Positions 1-7,481 are shown, numbered from the stretch's first letter. The stretch: DNA of 7,805 bases from Chlamydiota bacterium (GCA_011065005.1 JAAKFP010000108.1:1-7805); one strand, 5' to 3'. The notes: a model not told the origin generated them from the sequence alone. Made by a program: numbers and translations.

Positions 1-2
1 CT

Positions 3-2090
3 CTGCTCCCTCAAGCGTTCAGTAACCAGATGTTATTTATCCTGGCTCAGAAGGCTTGTTTTATTCAAAAGGGGACGTTTGGAAATTGCTCCGGATGGGG
101 ACATTTCGTTATTGCCAGAACACGTTTGTTTCTGATGATGCATGTAAATCCGGACACCATTGTTCATACTCAAGAGAAAGATATCCGATCGCCCCGATAT
201 AGTGAGAATGCCGAGTGGCAAAGAACAGAATGGTACGAATTAGCTAGGCGAAATATTCGCCTCCTGGAACAGATTGATTCAGCGCATCGCTCCTTTATTG
301 GTTTCTGCCGGCCTATACTTTTTGGTGAACAGCCAATGGTGGATCCAGTTTCAACAGACCTTGATCGTTTTAATCGTCTTGCAATCCAGATGGATAAAGT
401 GCCAAAACCCATCAAGGAGAAGATTCAGAGGTTTCGGCCAGAGCGGGAAGATTTTATAGATCAATTTAAAGATATTTTCGATAGCTGGGAATTGCTTACT
501 TTTATGGAGGGAAGGGTAGGAGAGGTCTTGTGGGAGGAATTTGAATCTACCCTAAAACATTTGTGTATGACTCGTTTGATCAGAGAGGATGGAGAGATCG
601 GCTTCTTACGCGATAGAGGAAGATCGGACTTAGAAAGTATGTTTATAGCGATGCATTTCAATGATTTTTCCATTGAAAAGAGAAAGACTCTAGTAGAATA
701 CCGATGTTTTAACGAACTAAAAAGCGTCTTAGATCCAAAAAAGTTCCAAGAACTTGAAGCCATTCTTGATTATTCTTGGTACTGTCAGTGCTTGCAAGAG
801 ACTCTGCGTATGATTGAGAAGACAACGAAAGAAACCGGTTTGGATAGAAAAGCTCTTGGGCAAATAGAGCAGTTTCTTGCGCTGCAGAAAAAAATAGACC
901 CTTCAAATTCTAAACTGACAAAAAAAGCCGTAGAAACGTTGGAAATACTTAAACGGATCTATCAACTCAGGATAAATGAAGAAGATCTTGAGGAATCAGT
1001 TGCTGAGGGGATTGCTATTGGCTCGTTTGAGGACCCAGAAGAATTTCAAGATTATTTAAGGGCTGAAATATTGAGGCTGAAAAAAGAAATTAAGGAAGGA
1101 GTGAGTCTAACTGACTGTTACCAGAAGTTAAAGGATGATGAAAGTATTCATAAGTTAAGAAAGGCCCAAGCCGATAAGATGTTTGAAGAAGAGGTTCAAG
1201 AAGTTGTGACAAATGAGAAAGTGAAAAGGTTTTTACAAGACCGCAGCTTTATACAAAATGAACGCTTCCGTCTAACACCGAAGCAGTTGAAAGATCTCCG
1301 GGACTTCGTTGTGAGCTATGTGGAAACCTGTCGTCGCATAGAAAACCAGTTAGAACGGATTAAGGGAATAGATGAGCTCGAAGACATGCCTAAAGAAATG
1401 AAGACAGAGGATATAGAGCGAGCTATCGCAATTTTGCATGGCGAAGAAAAACTGTTAAGTGACGAAGAGGTTAGCAGTATGCGGTCTAGTTTGGAGGGGG
1501 CTAGCCATAATTTGAAGACGATGTTAAGGCTTTTGCAAGGGAAAAAGCCGATGCATATAAGGAGTAATTTCTTGACAAGGATGCGTGCTAGTCACAAGCA
1601 AAACCGTTCAAGGTTTCAGCTTTTAGCATTAATCGAATGGATTGCAGAGAAAAAAGAAGAATTAGAAGGTGAAAAGAACCAGGACCTTCGAAAACAAGTT
1701 TATTCTGCTCTTTTTGGGAAAGAAGATAAAACAGGGGAATATGACATTTTGGGGAAGCTAAAATCTTTTGAGGGAGAACTTAGAGTTATTCCCAAAGAAA
1801 CGGGCCTTCTTCCTGGGTTTATTGACAAAAAGTTTGCTTTTCCTCCAGAAAGGTTAATGAGTCCGCATGAGGTGGCACTGCAAACCCATAAAGTATTGTC
1901 AGCTTTTGAAGCCGACTGGAATGAGTTTAATCTCGACATTGAAGCAAGTGGTGGTGGACAAAAGGGTGGGGTCTATCCTATTGGCATTTTGCTTTCAGAG
2001 AATTTGTTTAAAGTGTTCAATAAAACCGAGTTATATGAACAAATCTTCTCATATGCAGAAGAAAAGAAGCTGCCGATCTTTCTAAAATAA
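3..2090 (+). CDS. Large charged helix-rich hypothetical protein, 5' end probably outside the window
   Basis: I do not recognise this protein. The frame is open from base 3. The first ATG is at 30 (686 codons to the TAA at 2088-2090), but no Shine-Dalgarno-like sequence precedes it, so the true start is probably upstream and the gene is 5'-partial. Counting from ATG 30, residues 1-40 are mixed hydrophobic and Cys/Gly-containing. Residues 60-590 are dominated by Lys, Glu, Arg and Leu in patterns typical of long amphipathic helices, with likely coiled-coil stretches near 340-400 and 430-500. The C-terminal ~75 residues differ, with a Gly-rich GGGQKGG stretch (641-647) and a hydrophobic/aromatic tail ending LPIFLK. 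I see no clear transmembrane helix or catalytic motif, so it is probably a soluble cytoplasmic or effector-like protein, but no function can be assigned. Base composition is visibly more AT-rich than the opp genes downstream, from which it is separated by 169 bp. That it is a real gene is supported by its length. Confidence 0.8.
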   Translation: MLPQAFSNQMLFILAQKACFIQKGTFGNCSGWGHFVIARTRLFLMMHVNPDTIVHTQEKDIRSPRYSENAEWQRTEWYELARRNIRLLEQIDSAHRSFIGFCRPILFGEQPMVDPVSTDLDRFNRLAIQMDKVPKPIKEKIQRFRPEREDFIDQFKDIFDSWELLTFMEGRVGEVLWEEFESTLKHLCMTRLIREDGEIGFLRDRGRSDLESMFIAMHFNDFSIEKRKTLVEYRCFNELKSVLDPKKFQELEAILDYSWYCQCLQETLRMIEKTTKETGLDRKALGQIEQFLALQKKIDPSNSKLTKKAVETLEILKRIYQLRINEEDLEESVAEGIAIGSFEDPEEFQDYLRAEILRLKKEIKEGVSLTDCYQKLKDDESIHKLRKAQADKMFEEEVQEVVTNEKVKRFLQDRSFIQNERFRLTPKQLKDLRDFVVSYVETCRRIENQLERIKGIDELEDMPKEMKTEDIERAIAILHGEEKLLSDEEVSSMRSSLEGASHNLKTMLRLLQGKKPMHIRSNFLTRMRASHKQNRSRFQLLALIEWIAEKKEELEGEKNQDLRKQVYSALFGKEDKTGEYDILGKLKSFEGELRVIPKETGLLPGFIDKKFAFPPERLMSPHEVALQTHKVLSAFEADWNEFNLDIEASGGGQKGGVYPIGILLSENLFKVFNKTELYEQIFSYAEEKKLPIFLK

Positions 2091-2147
2091 AACCTGCCAA
2101 TCACAAATCGTCATAGAACAACAAAGTGACCAGGGGCATAGAAGTCT

Positions 2148-2259
2148 CCATCATTTTCCCTGATAAAACGTGTGCTTTTGTGAAAGCAACCAATTTTCCT
2201 TTTCAAGGAAAAAGTGATAGATTATCTTGAAGCCGATGTGAAAATGATGGGTTTAAAGG
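2148..2259 (+). promoter_or_regulatory. Candidate structured 5' leader of oppA
   Basis: CCATCATTTTC at 2148-2158 is the exact reverse complement of GAAAATGATGG at 2240-2250, an 11-bp perfect pairing that a T-G wobble (2147/2251) could lengthen. It closes over two local hairpins: TGCTTT/AAAGCA with a TGTG loop (2173-2188) and TTTTCCTT/AAGGAAAA with a 3-base loop (2194-2212). A very weak GATA/TATC pairing is also possible (2216-2226). The closing stem ends nine bases before the oppA ATG, next to the only purine-rich ribosome-binding candidates (GATGGG, AAAGG). Folding could therefore influence translation initiation. No known riboswitch consensus is recognised. The regulatory role is inferred from position and symmetry only. 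Confidence 0.4.
2194..2212 (+). repeat. 8-bp perfect hairpin in the oppA leader
   Basis: TTTTCCTT (2194-2201) and AAGGAAAA (2205-2212) form a perfect 8-bp stem with a TTC loop. No T-run follows on either strand, so it does not look like an intrinsic terminator. It nests inside the 2148-2250 inverted repeat. An alternative pairing of CTTTT (2175-2179) with AAAAG (2210-2214) would compete with it. Confidence 0.5.
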
Positions 2260-4395
2260 ATGAATAGAGAACCAATCGGATTATATATCTTTCGCTTTGT
2301 CTTGGGATTTGGGCTGTTTGCTTTCATGTGTATGCTCTATTGGTCTTCAGTTATGGTTGAAGAGGATCTGAAAAATCTCCGTACAGACATCATCGATTTA
2401 AAAAACGATCTCTACGAGTTACGTACAGAGACAGATGCCATGGGAGATGAGATTTTGCAGGCTATATCGAGGGGTGGTGTAGGGAGAGCGCGTGATTTTT
2501 CTCTCGAAACACCTTCCACGAGTCAGGAGGTGATGGGAAGGCCACATATGGATCCCTCGCTCCCTAATCTTCTCCATGAAGACAGGTTCTATGAGGTCAC
2601 GCTTCCCAAGCTCTTAGAGAAAGAGTTTGAACCCACCGGCACCTTTCAAGGGGCGATTATTGGAGTTCCTGATGACTTGCATCCTTTTAGCAATTGGAGT
2701 CAGGTGTCCACTTGGGTCTCTCAATGTACCGTAGGGTTGGCCAGACTTGAGGTAGGAAAATATGAAACCTTTGCTCCCGATATGGCGTTAAAAATTGAGG
2801 AGCGAAAGCAACAAGGGTCTGACATTCCAGAGTATTGGGTTTTTTTGCGTGATAACGTCTATTGGCAGCCTCTGAGTAAGAGTTTATTTTCTGAGGAAAT
2901 CAAACTCGCTCCCCATTTTTTACGAAAACATCAGGTCGCTGCCGAGGACTATAAGTTTTACTTCGATGCACTGATGAATCCCTATTTTCAAGAAGCCGGT
3001 GCGGTTTCCCTGAGAAACTATCTTGGTGATATTGAGGAAATCGAAGTGCTCGACAAATTGACCTTCGTCGTTCGATGGAAGACCAAGGATGTTGTTGATG
3101 CTGAGGGAAATCGGGTTCCTAAGATAAAATATGCTGCCAAGCTCTTGACCGGACAATTGCGTCCCCTGCCCTCATTTGTCTACAAATACTTCTCGGATGG
3201 AACAAAAATTATTGAAGAGGATTCCGCTCCCGATACCTATCGAACCAATTCAGTGTGGGCGCAAAACTTTACAGAGCATTGGGCAAAAAATATTATCGTC
3301 AGCTGTGGCCCCTGGATTTTTGAGGGAAAGACCGACCGGCAGATCAGTTTCCGTCGCAATTTCGAGCACTATTTTCCTTATGACGTGCTGGCTAAGGAAA
3401 TGAAGATCAAATTTAAAAACACCCCCGATGCCATTTGGCAAGATTTCAAATCCAGCCGTCTAGACACCTATAACTTGCAGCCTGATCAGCTAATCGAGTT
3501 GGATACCTTTCTTCAGTCGGATCTTTATCAAGAGCAAGCAGAGAAAAGTGATGCAGTTGAAAGGCTTGATTATGCTGCACGTAGCTACGTGTATATAGGG
3601 TGGAACCAGGCGATGCCCTACTTTCAAAGCAAGAAAGTGCGACAAGCGATGACCATGGCGATCGATCGGAATCGAATCATTCAACAGTATCTCAATGGGA
3701 TGGGAATACAGATCACGGGACCCTTCTCGCAAAATTCCTCTGCATACGACCAAACCATTGTTCCCTGGTCATTTAACCTACAGAGAGCCCGGAAGTTGCT
3801 TGAGGAAGAGGGTTGGTACGACAGTGATGGTGATGGGATTATTGACAAAGAAATCAACGGAAAGAGGGTTCCCTTTGAGTTTTCCCTGACCTACTACGTG
3901 AGAAATCCCACAACGAAAGCGATTTGCGAGTACGTTGCCACAGCATTAAAAGAACTTCGCATCAAGTGTCACCTTCATGGTGTCGATATTGCCGATCTTT
4001 CTGCCGCGTTTGATGAGAAAAGTTTTGACGCCCTTTGTCTAGGGTGGGCGTTGGGTACTCCTCCGGAAGATCCACGACAACTTTGGCATTCCGCAGGGGC
4101 CAAGGAGAAGGGGTCTTCGAATTCTGTCGGGTTCAGCAATGCTGAAGCTGACGTAATCATTGAGAAGCTAACTTTTGAAGGGAATCCAGAAAAACGTAGA
4201 GAGCTCTATCACAGGTTTCATGCCATCATCCATGAAGAGCAGCCTTACACGTTTCTTTATACACCAAAGACTGCCTTGCTCTACCGGAGATACCTTCAAA
4301 ACGTATTTATTCCCAAAGAAAGACAGGATCTTATTCCTGGTGCTGACATCGCAGAACCGATGAGTTCGATCTTTTGGATTAAGAAGAGCAAATAA
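2260..4395 (+). CDS. oppA: Oligopeptide ABC transporter, membrane-anchored substrate-binding protein (OppA-like)
   Basis: A family 5 extracellular solute-binding protein (SBP_bac_5) that should bind peptides in the periplasm and present them to OppB/OppC. A hydrophobic segment at residues ~7-29 is followed by a Leu-heptad coiled coil (~33-68). Cys24 sits in AFMC, a poor lipobox, so I read the N-terminus as a signal anchor, not a lipoprotein signal. The binding domain starts near residue 125. The family-typical stretch YIGWNQAMPYF...KKVRQAMTMAIDR spans 445-470, and DSDGDGIIDKE (521-531) is a Ca-loop-like motif often seen in this family. At 711 residues it is much longer than typical OppA (~540). 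An in-frame TAA at 2254 makes ATG 2260 the most upstream start. AAAGG directly abuts that ATG, which is too close for a normal Shine-Dalgarno, so GATGGG (2246-2251) may serve instead. First gene of the oppABC operon. The peptide substrate is inferred from the family; another oligomeric solute is possible. Confidence 0.93.
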   Translation: MNREPIGLYIFRFVLGFGLFAFMCMLYWSSVMVEEDLKNLRTDIIDLKNDLYELRTETDAMGDEILQAISRGGVGRARDFSLETPSTSQEVMGRPHMDPSLPNLLHEDRFYEVTLPKLLEKEFEPTGTFQGAIIGVPDDLHPFSNWSQVSTWVSQCTVGLARLEVGKYETFAPDMALKIEERKQQGSDIPEYWVFLRDNVYWQPLSKSLFSEEIKLAPHFLRKHQVAAEDYKFYFDALMNPYFQEAGAVSLRNYLGDIEEIEVLDKLTFVVRWKTKDVVDAEGNRVPKIKYAAKLLTGQLRPLPSFVYKYFSDGTKIIEEDSAPDTYRTNSVWAQNFTEHWAKNIIVSCGPWIFEGKTDRQISFRRNFEHYFPYDVLAKEMKIKFKNTPDAIWQDFKSSRLDTYNLQPDQLIELDTFLQSDLYQEQAEKSDAVERLDYAARSYVYIGWNQAMPYFQSKKVRQAMTMAIDRNRIIQQYLNGMGIQITGPFSQNSSAYDQTIVPWSFNLQRARKLLEEEGWYDSDGDGIIDKEINGKRVPFEFSLTYYVRNPTTKAICEYVATALKELRIKCHLHGVDIADLSAAFDEKSFDALCLGWALGTPPEDPRQLWHSAGAKEKGSSNSVGFSNAEADVIIEKLTFEGNPEKRRELYHRFHAIIHEEQPYTFLYTPKTALLYRRYLQNVFIPKERQDLIPGADIAEPMSSIFWIKKSK
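4381..4388 (+). promoter_or_regulatory. Ribosome binding site of oppB inside the oppA 3' end
   Basis: AAGAAGAG lies six bases before the oppB ATG at 4395, within the last codons of oppA. It is the best-spaced purine-rich site in the operon. With the TAATG stop/start overlap it suggests translational coupling of oppA and oppB. Confidence 0.5.
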
Positions 4396-5894
4396 TGCTG
4401 AATTACATCATACGACGATTGTTTCTCCTTCCGATTACACTATTTTTTATCATTCTCGTGAACTTCACCATCATCAACCTTGCTCCCGGGGATTCCACAA
4501 CGATTACAGAAATCTCTCAGGAAGGGTTGGCCAGCCGGGAGGAGGAGCGTTCGGTGGCGTTTGGCACTGACGATCGCTACCTCCAGTTTCGCGAACACTA
4601 TGGGCTGACACTTCCGGTTCTCATCAACCTATGGCCCTTTACCTCACAAGACAGTGTGAATACAACCCTTTGGCAGTTGACCCACCGAAAAGAAAGTTCT
4701 GAAGATCTTGAAGAGATGTTCTTTAAAGAATACGACAGGCTGCGGATCACTTTTGGCGACAAATCGAAATTCATCATGCCACAGCTTTTAACGGTGATTG
4801 AAAATTCGACGCAGGACGACAACATCCGATGGATGGCGACGCGCTTTTTTGTTCGAGGGGGTACGCGGCAAGCGCACCTAGGGCCGAGATTGACCGAAGA
4901 GCAAAAGAAGTATAACAGAAAAATTGCTCGAGATAATAATTTCCTAAATGCTTTCATCATGCGAAGAACAGAATCGTATGAAGACATCGATGCCAATGCG
5001 AAAAAGCTGAGAGAGTGGTATGAGAAAAACAAAAGCTTCTACTCCTTTGAGCCGAACTTTGGAACGAAACTTCTCCAGCTTTTTGAAACACGGTTTTTTC
5101 GCTATATGAGACGCGTTCTCACTCTTGACTTTGGAACATTGCGCAATGACAGCACCAAAACTGTGATTAACGAAGTCACAAAACGGTTTAAATATTCCCT
5201 GACGCTCGCCATCATTCCATTATTGATCACATTTTTTTTCAGTCAGTTTTTTGGTTTCATCATGGCCTATCGGCAAAACCGATGGCAGGACCTCTCTCTC
5301 AATGTTGTTTTCCTTGTTTTATATGCCATTCCCGTCTTCGTTGTTGCCCCGTTTCTGATTGAAAATGTCGCCCTTAACAGATACTTTCCTTTCACAGATG
5401 TCCCTATCCCCATTAGTGGCTTTACAAGTCCTGAGTCGATCTACTCTCAGATGAACACCAAAGAGCGCCTTTTCGATGTCATCCAACACATCTTTCTCCC
5501 CCTTGTAGCTATTATGTATGGAAGCCTTGCAGCAACAGCGCGCTTGTCCCGAACGGCTGTGCTGGAAGTGCTTCGACAAGATTACGTGAGAACCGCTCGA
5601 GCGAAAGGGGTCTCTCAACCTAACATCCTGTTTAAGCATGTGGGGAGGAATGCGGCCATTACCATCGTGACCTCCATAGCAGGATCTTTGGGAATTGTTC
5701 TTGGAGGGTCTTTGATTGTGGAAACCCTCTTTGAAATCAATGGTTTTGGGAAGTTTTTTTATGATGCTGTAATCAACAGAGATTATAACGTGATCATGTT
5801 CTCTGCACTTGCAGGATCGTTTTTAACCCTTCTTGGGTACCTAATGGCAGATATTGCGTATACTTTGCTTGATCCACGTGTAACTTTGGAATAA
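4395..5894 (+). CDS. oppB: Oligopeptide ABC transporter permease with large periplasmic insert (OppB-like)
   Basis: Inner-membrane permease of the binding-protein-dependent transport family (BPD_transp_1), expected to pair with OppC to form the peptide channel. Residues 1-30 form the standard OppB first helix, followed by the conserved LAPGD (29-33). YGLTLPVLINLW (69-80) and RVLTLDFGTLR (240-250) match the family's usual post-helix segment but are separated by about 150 extra residues. That insert is charged and helical, and one part (~125-155) loosely resembles a HEAT repeat. Further membrane helices lie near 265-290, 302-323, 362-385, 421-446 and 465-487. The cytoplasmic EAA-type ATPase-docking loop is at ~391-420 (DYVRTARAKGVSQPNILFKHV). 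The C-terminus LLDPRV is typical. At 499 residues it compares with ~306 for classical OppB. Its ATG overlaps the oppA stop by one base (TAATG). From memory, chlamydial OppB_2 has a similar size; YejB-type permeases are another longer relative. Confidence 0.93.
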   Translation: MLNYIIRRLFLLPITLFFIILVNFTIINLAPGDSTTITEISQEGLASREEERSVAFGTDDRYLQFREHYGLTLPVLINLWPFTSQDSVNTTLWQLTHRKESSEDLEEMFFKEYDRLRITFGDKSKFIMPQLLTVIENSTQDDNIRWMATRFFVRGGTRQAHLGPRLTEEQKKYNRKIARDNNFLNAFIMRRTESYEDIDANAKKLREWYEKNKSFYSFEPNFGTKLLQLFETRFFRYMRRVLTLDFGTLRNDSTKTVINEVTKRFKYSLTLAIIPLLITFFFSQFFGFIMAYRQNRWQDLSLNVVFLVLYAIPVFVVAPFLIENVALNRYFPFTDVPIPISGFTSPESIYSQMNTKERLFDVIQHIFLPLVAIMYGSLAATARLSRTAVLEVLRQDYVRTARAKGVSQPNILFKHVGRNAAITIVTSIAGSLGIVLGGSLIVETLFEINGFGKFFYDAVINRDYNVIMFSALAGSFLTLLGYLMADIAYTLLDPRVTLE

Positions 5895-7408
5895 TGATGC
5901 AAAACGAACATTTCAGCTATTGGAAAAAAATTTGGAACCAGTTTATCTCTCATCGCCTCGGCGTTGCAGCATTAGCCGTTGTCGTTCTCTTTCTTCTGGT
6001 TGGTATCTATGCACCATTCCTAGCTTCGAGCAAACCTCTTTTTGTGAAGTACGATGGTGAAAAGTACTTCCCCCTTTTTCGCTACCTTTTCTACACAGGA
6101 TTTTTTACAAAGCGGCTCGATATCTTCTTCAACCTGCTCATATTTATATTTCCTTTCATTCTCTTCGTACTCGTTCTTTGTAGGGGACAACCACATACAA
6201 AAAAAACACTTATCGGAGCAATTGTAGTCATACAACTTGGTCTCTTTATCTATTTTGCCTACAAAACCCCTCGAGATCCAGCTTCCGACCCTGTTTTGAC
6301 ACAAAAAAGACAAGAAGCTTTGCAGCAGCTGCGACAACAAGGAGAAAGTCCGGACTGGAATTTTGACCTACAGTATATGACGTCCTATGCCAAGCTGAAT
6401 CTTATCCTTCGCTATCGCCATCAGCGTGCCAACGACGAAAGGCTGCAAAGCTATGCTCCAAACGAAAAGGATTTGCCAACCCTTTGGCAAGTGGAAAAAA
6501 AGAACGAACAAGAACGCATCCAAAGGTATGAAAGAACCATTGAGCGCTTTGACAAGGGGGCGCTTACTGACGAAACAGCCTACCACGAGATGCAACACTC
6601 CCTAAAATACCTTTTGGACCGTAGACAGTGGTTAGAGGTGGAAAATCAGAAAATCACCTTCGAGGTGATGTCTCTGATGCGACCCTATCATTGGGAGGAT
6701 GATGCCGGTGGGGAGCAGAGCATGAACCTCATTCTGCCATGGTGGGAGCTGACACGTATCAACAGAAAAGACCTTGTGTCTGCGTTGATATTCGGAGTAC
6801 GCATCTCCCTGGTGGTAGGGATTATGGCCGTTTCTCTAGCTTTATGCATCGGCATTCCGATTGGTTGCTTCGCAGGGTATTACGGAGGAAAGTTTGACAT
6901 TTTTGTCAGCCGCATGTTGGAGATCTGGGAGTCGATGCCTACGTTTTTTATGTTACTGCTCGTTGTTGCTATGACCCAAAGCAAGTCGATCTTTATTGTC
7001 ATCGCCGTGGTGGGAATATTTGGATGGACAGGATTCAGCCGGTACATTCGAGGGGAGTTTTTCAAGCAACGGAATCTTCCCTATGTCGAAGCATGCCATG
7101 CTCTAGGTTTTCGCGATTCCCATATCATGTTTTCCCATATTCTTCCCAATGCTATCCCTCCAGTGCTCACGCTGCTTCCATTTGCCATCATGGGAGCAAT
7201 CACAAGCGAAGCAGGTCTTTCCTTTTTGGGCCTCGGGGAAGAGGGGTCCTGCTCTTGGGGGGTTCTTATGGATGAAGGGCGTACCGCCTTTCCCGGTGAA
7301 AGCTACCTCCTCTGGCCCCCAGCGATCCTCTTAACTCTTCTTCTCGTAGCGATAGCCCTTGTTGGTGATGCCCTGCGCGACGCTCTCGACCCCAAGATGC
7401 AACTCTGA
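5894..7408 (+). CDS. oppC: Oligopeptide ABC transporter permease with extra helices and long periplasmic insert (OppC-like)
   Basis: Second BPD_transp_1 permease and partner of OppB. The first helix is at ~22-44, preceded by the usual basic/aromatic N-terminus (YWKKIWNQFISHRLG). Two additional hydrophobic helices follow at ~78-96 and ~105-122, joined by the basic loop RGQPHTKK, then a long Gln/Glu/Arg-rich helical region (~135-255). The canonical permease resumes at RKDLVSALIFGVRISLVVG (291-309). It has the EAA docking loop around 395-420 (LPYVEACHALGFRDSHIMF), FLGLGEE (444-450) and the classic OppC C-terminus GDALRDALDPK (491-501). The length is 504 residues, against ~300 for ordinary OppC. 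TAATG overlaps the oppB stop. A second ATG at 5897 is better spaced from the weak GGA at 5888-5890, so the protein may start one codon later. No ATPase gene follows, so OppD/OppF must be encoded elsewhere. Confidence 0.92.
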   Translation: MMQNEHFSYWKKIWNQFISHRLGVAALAVVVLFLLVGIYAPFLASSKPLFVKYDGEKYFPLFRYLFYTGFFTKRLDIFFNLLIFIFPFILFVLVLCRGQPHTKKTLIGAIVVIQLGLFIYFAYKTPRDPASDPVLTQKRQEALQQLRQQGESPDWNFDLQYMTSYAKLNLILRYRHQRANDERLQSYAPNEKDLPTLWQVEKKNEQERIQRYERTIERFDKGALTDETAYHEMQHSLKYLLDRRQWLEVENQKITFEVMSLMRPYHWEDDAGGEQSMNLILPWWELTRINRKDLVSALIFGVRISLVVGIMAVSLALCIGIPIGCFAGYYGGKFDIFVSRMLEIWESMPTFFMLLLVVAMTQSKSIFIVIAVVGIFGWTGFSRYIRGEFFKQRNLPYVEACHALGFRDSHIMFSHILPNAIPPVLTLLPFAIMGAITSEAGLSFLGLGEEGSCSWGVLMDEGRTAFPGESYLLWPPAILLTLLLVAIALVGDALRDALDPKMQL

Positions 7409-7424
7409 TTTTCGGATTTTTAAC

Positions 7425-7454
7425 CACAGATTCACACAGATAAACACAGATTCC
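7425..7454. repeat. Three-unit 10-bp tandem repeat, dispersed CACAGAT intergenic family
   Basis: Three 10-bp units begin with CACAGAT (7425-7434, 7435-7444, 7445-7454), and units 1 and 3 share CACAGATTC. Preceded by TTAAC, the block matches from memory a dispersed intergenic sequence seen in many unrelated bacterial genomes (ACCACAGAT...ACACAGAT). It starts 16 bases after the oppC stop codon. Its function is unknown. It may mark a recombination or insertion boundary between the opp operon and the toxin gene. Confidence 0.65.
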
Positions 7455-7481
7455 TCTACCAAATACTGCGAAACCAAATGT

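Larger units (their letters stand above)
2091..2259 (+). other. Intergenic gap between the hypothetical gene and oppA
   Basis: This 169-bp gap has no credible ORF. The left part (2091-2147) is unstructured and A-rich, and the right part folds (see the leader entry). I looked for a -35/-10 pair and found only poor ones. The best -10-like hexamer, TAAAAT at 2083-2088, overlaps the end of the upstream gene and has no matching -35. I also see no hairpin followed by a T-run, so there is no obvious intrinsic terminator for the upstream gene. Transcription of oppA may therefore start from an atypical promoter here or read through from upstream. Confidence 0.6.

Noticed and set aside
2083..2088. TAAAAT as the -10 of an oppA promoter
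   Set aside because: No -35-like hexamer lies 16-18 bases upstream, and it sits in the last codons of the preceding gene.
2194..2220. Intrinsic terminator for the upstream hypothetical gene
   Set aside because: The hairpin is perfect but AT-rich, and no T-run follows on either strand.
2329..2334. Lipobox cysteine (Cys24) in OppA
   Set aside because: The preceding residues AFM do not fit the [LVI][AST][GAS]C pattern.
3820..3855. EF-hand-like DxDGDG loop in OppA as a novelty
   Set aside because: This loop is common in family 5 solute-binding proteins, so it is annotated but not reported as unusual.
4598..5032. 144-codon minus-strand ORF antisense to oppB
   Set aside because: It lies wholly inside a well-supported gene, the protein has no recognisable features, and it has no promoter or ribosome site. 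It is a shadow frame.
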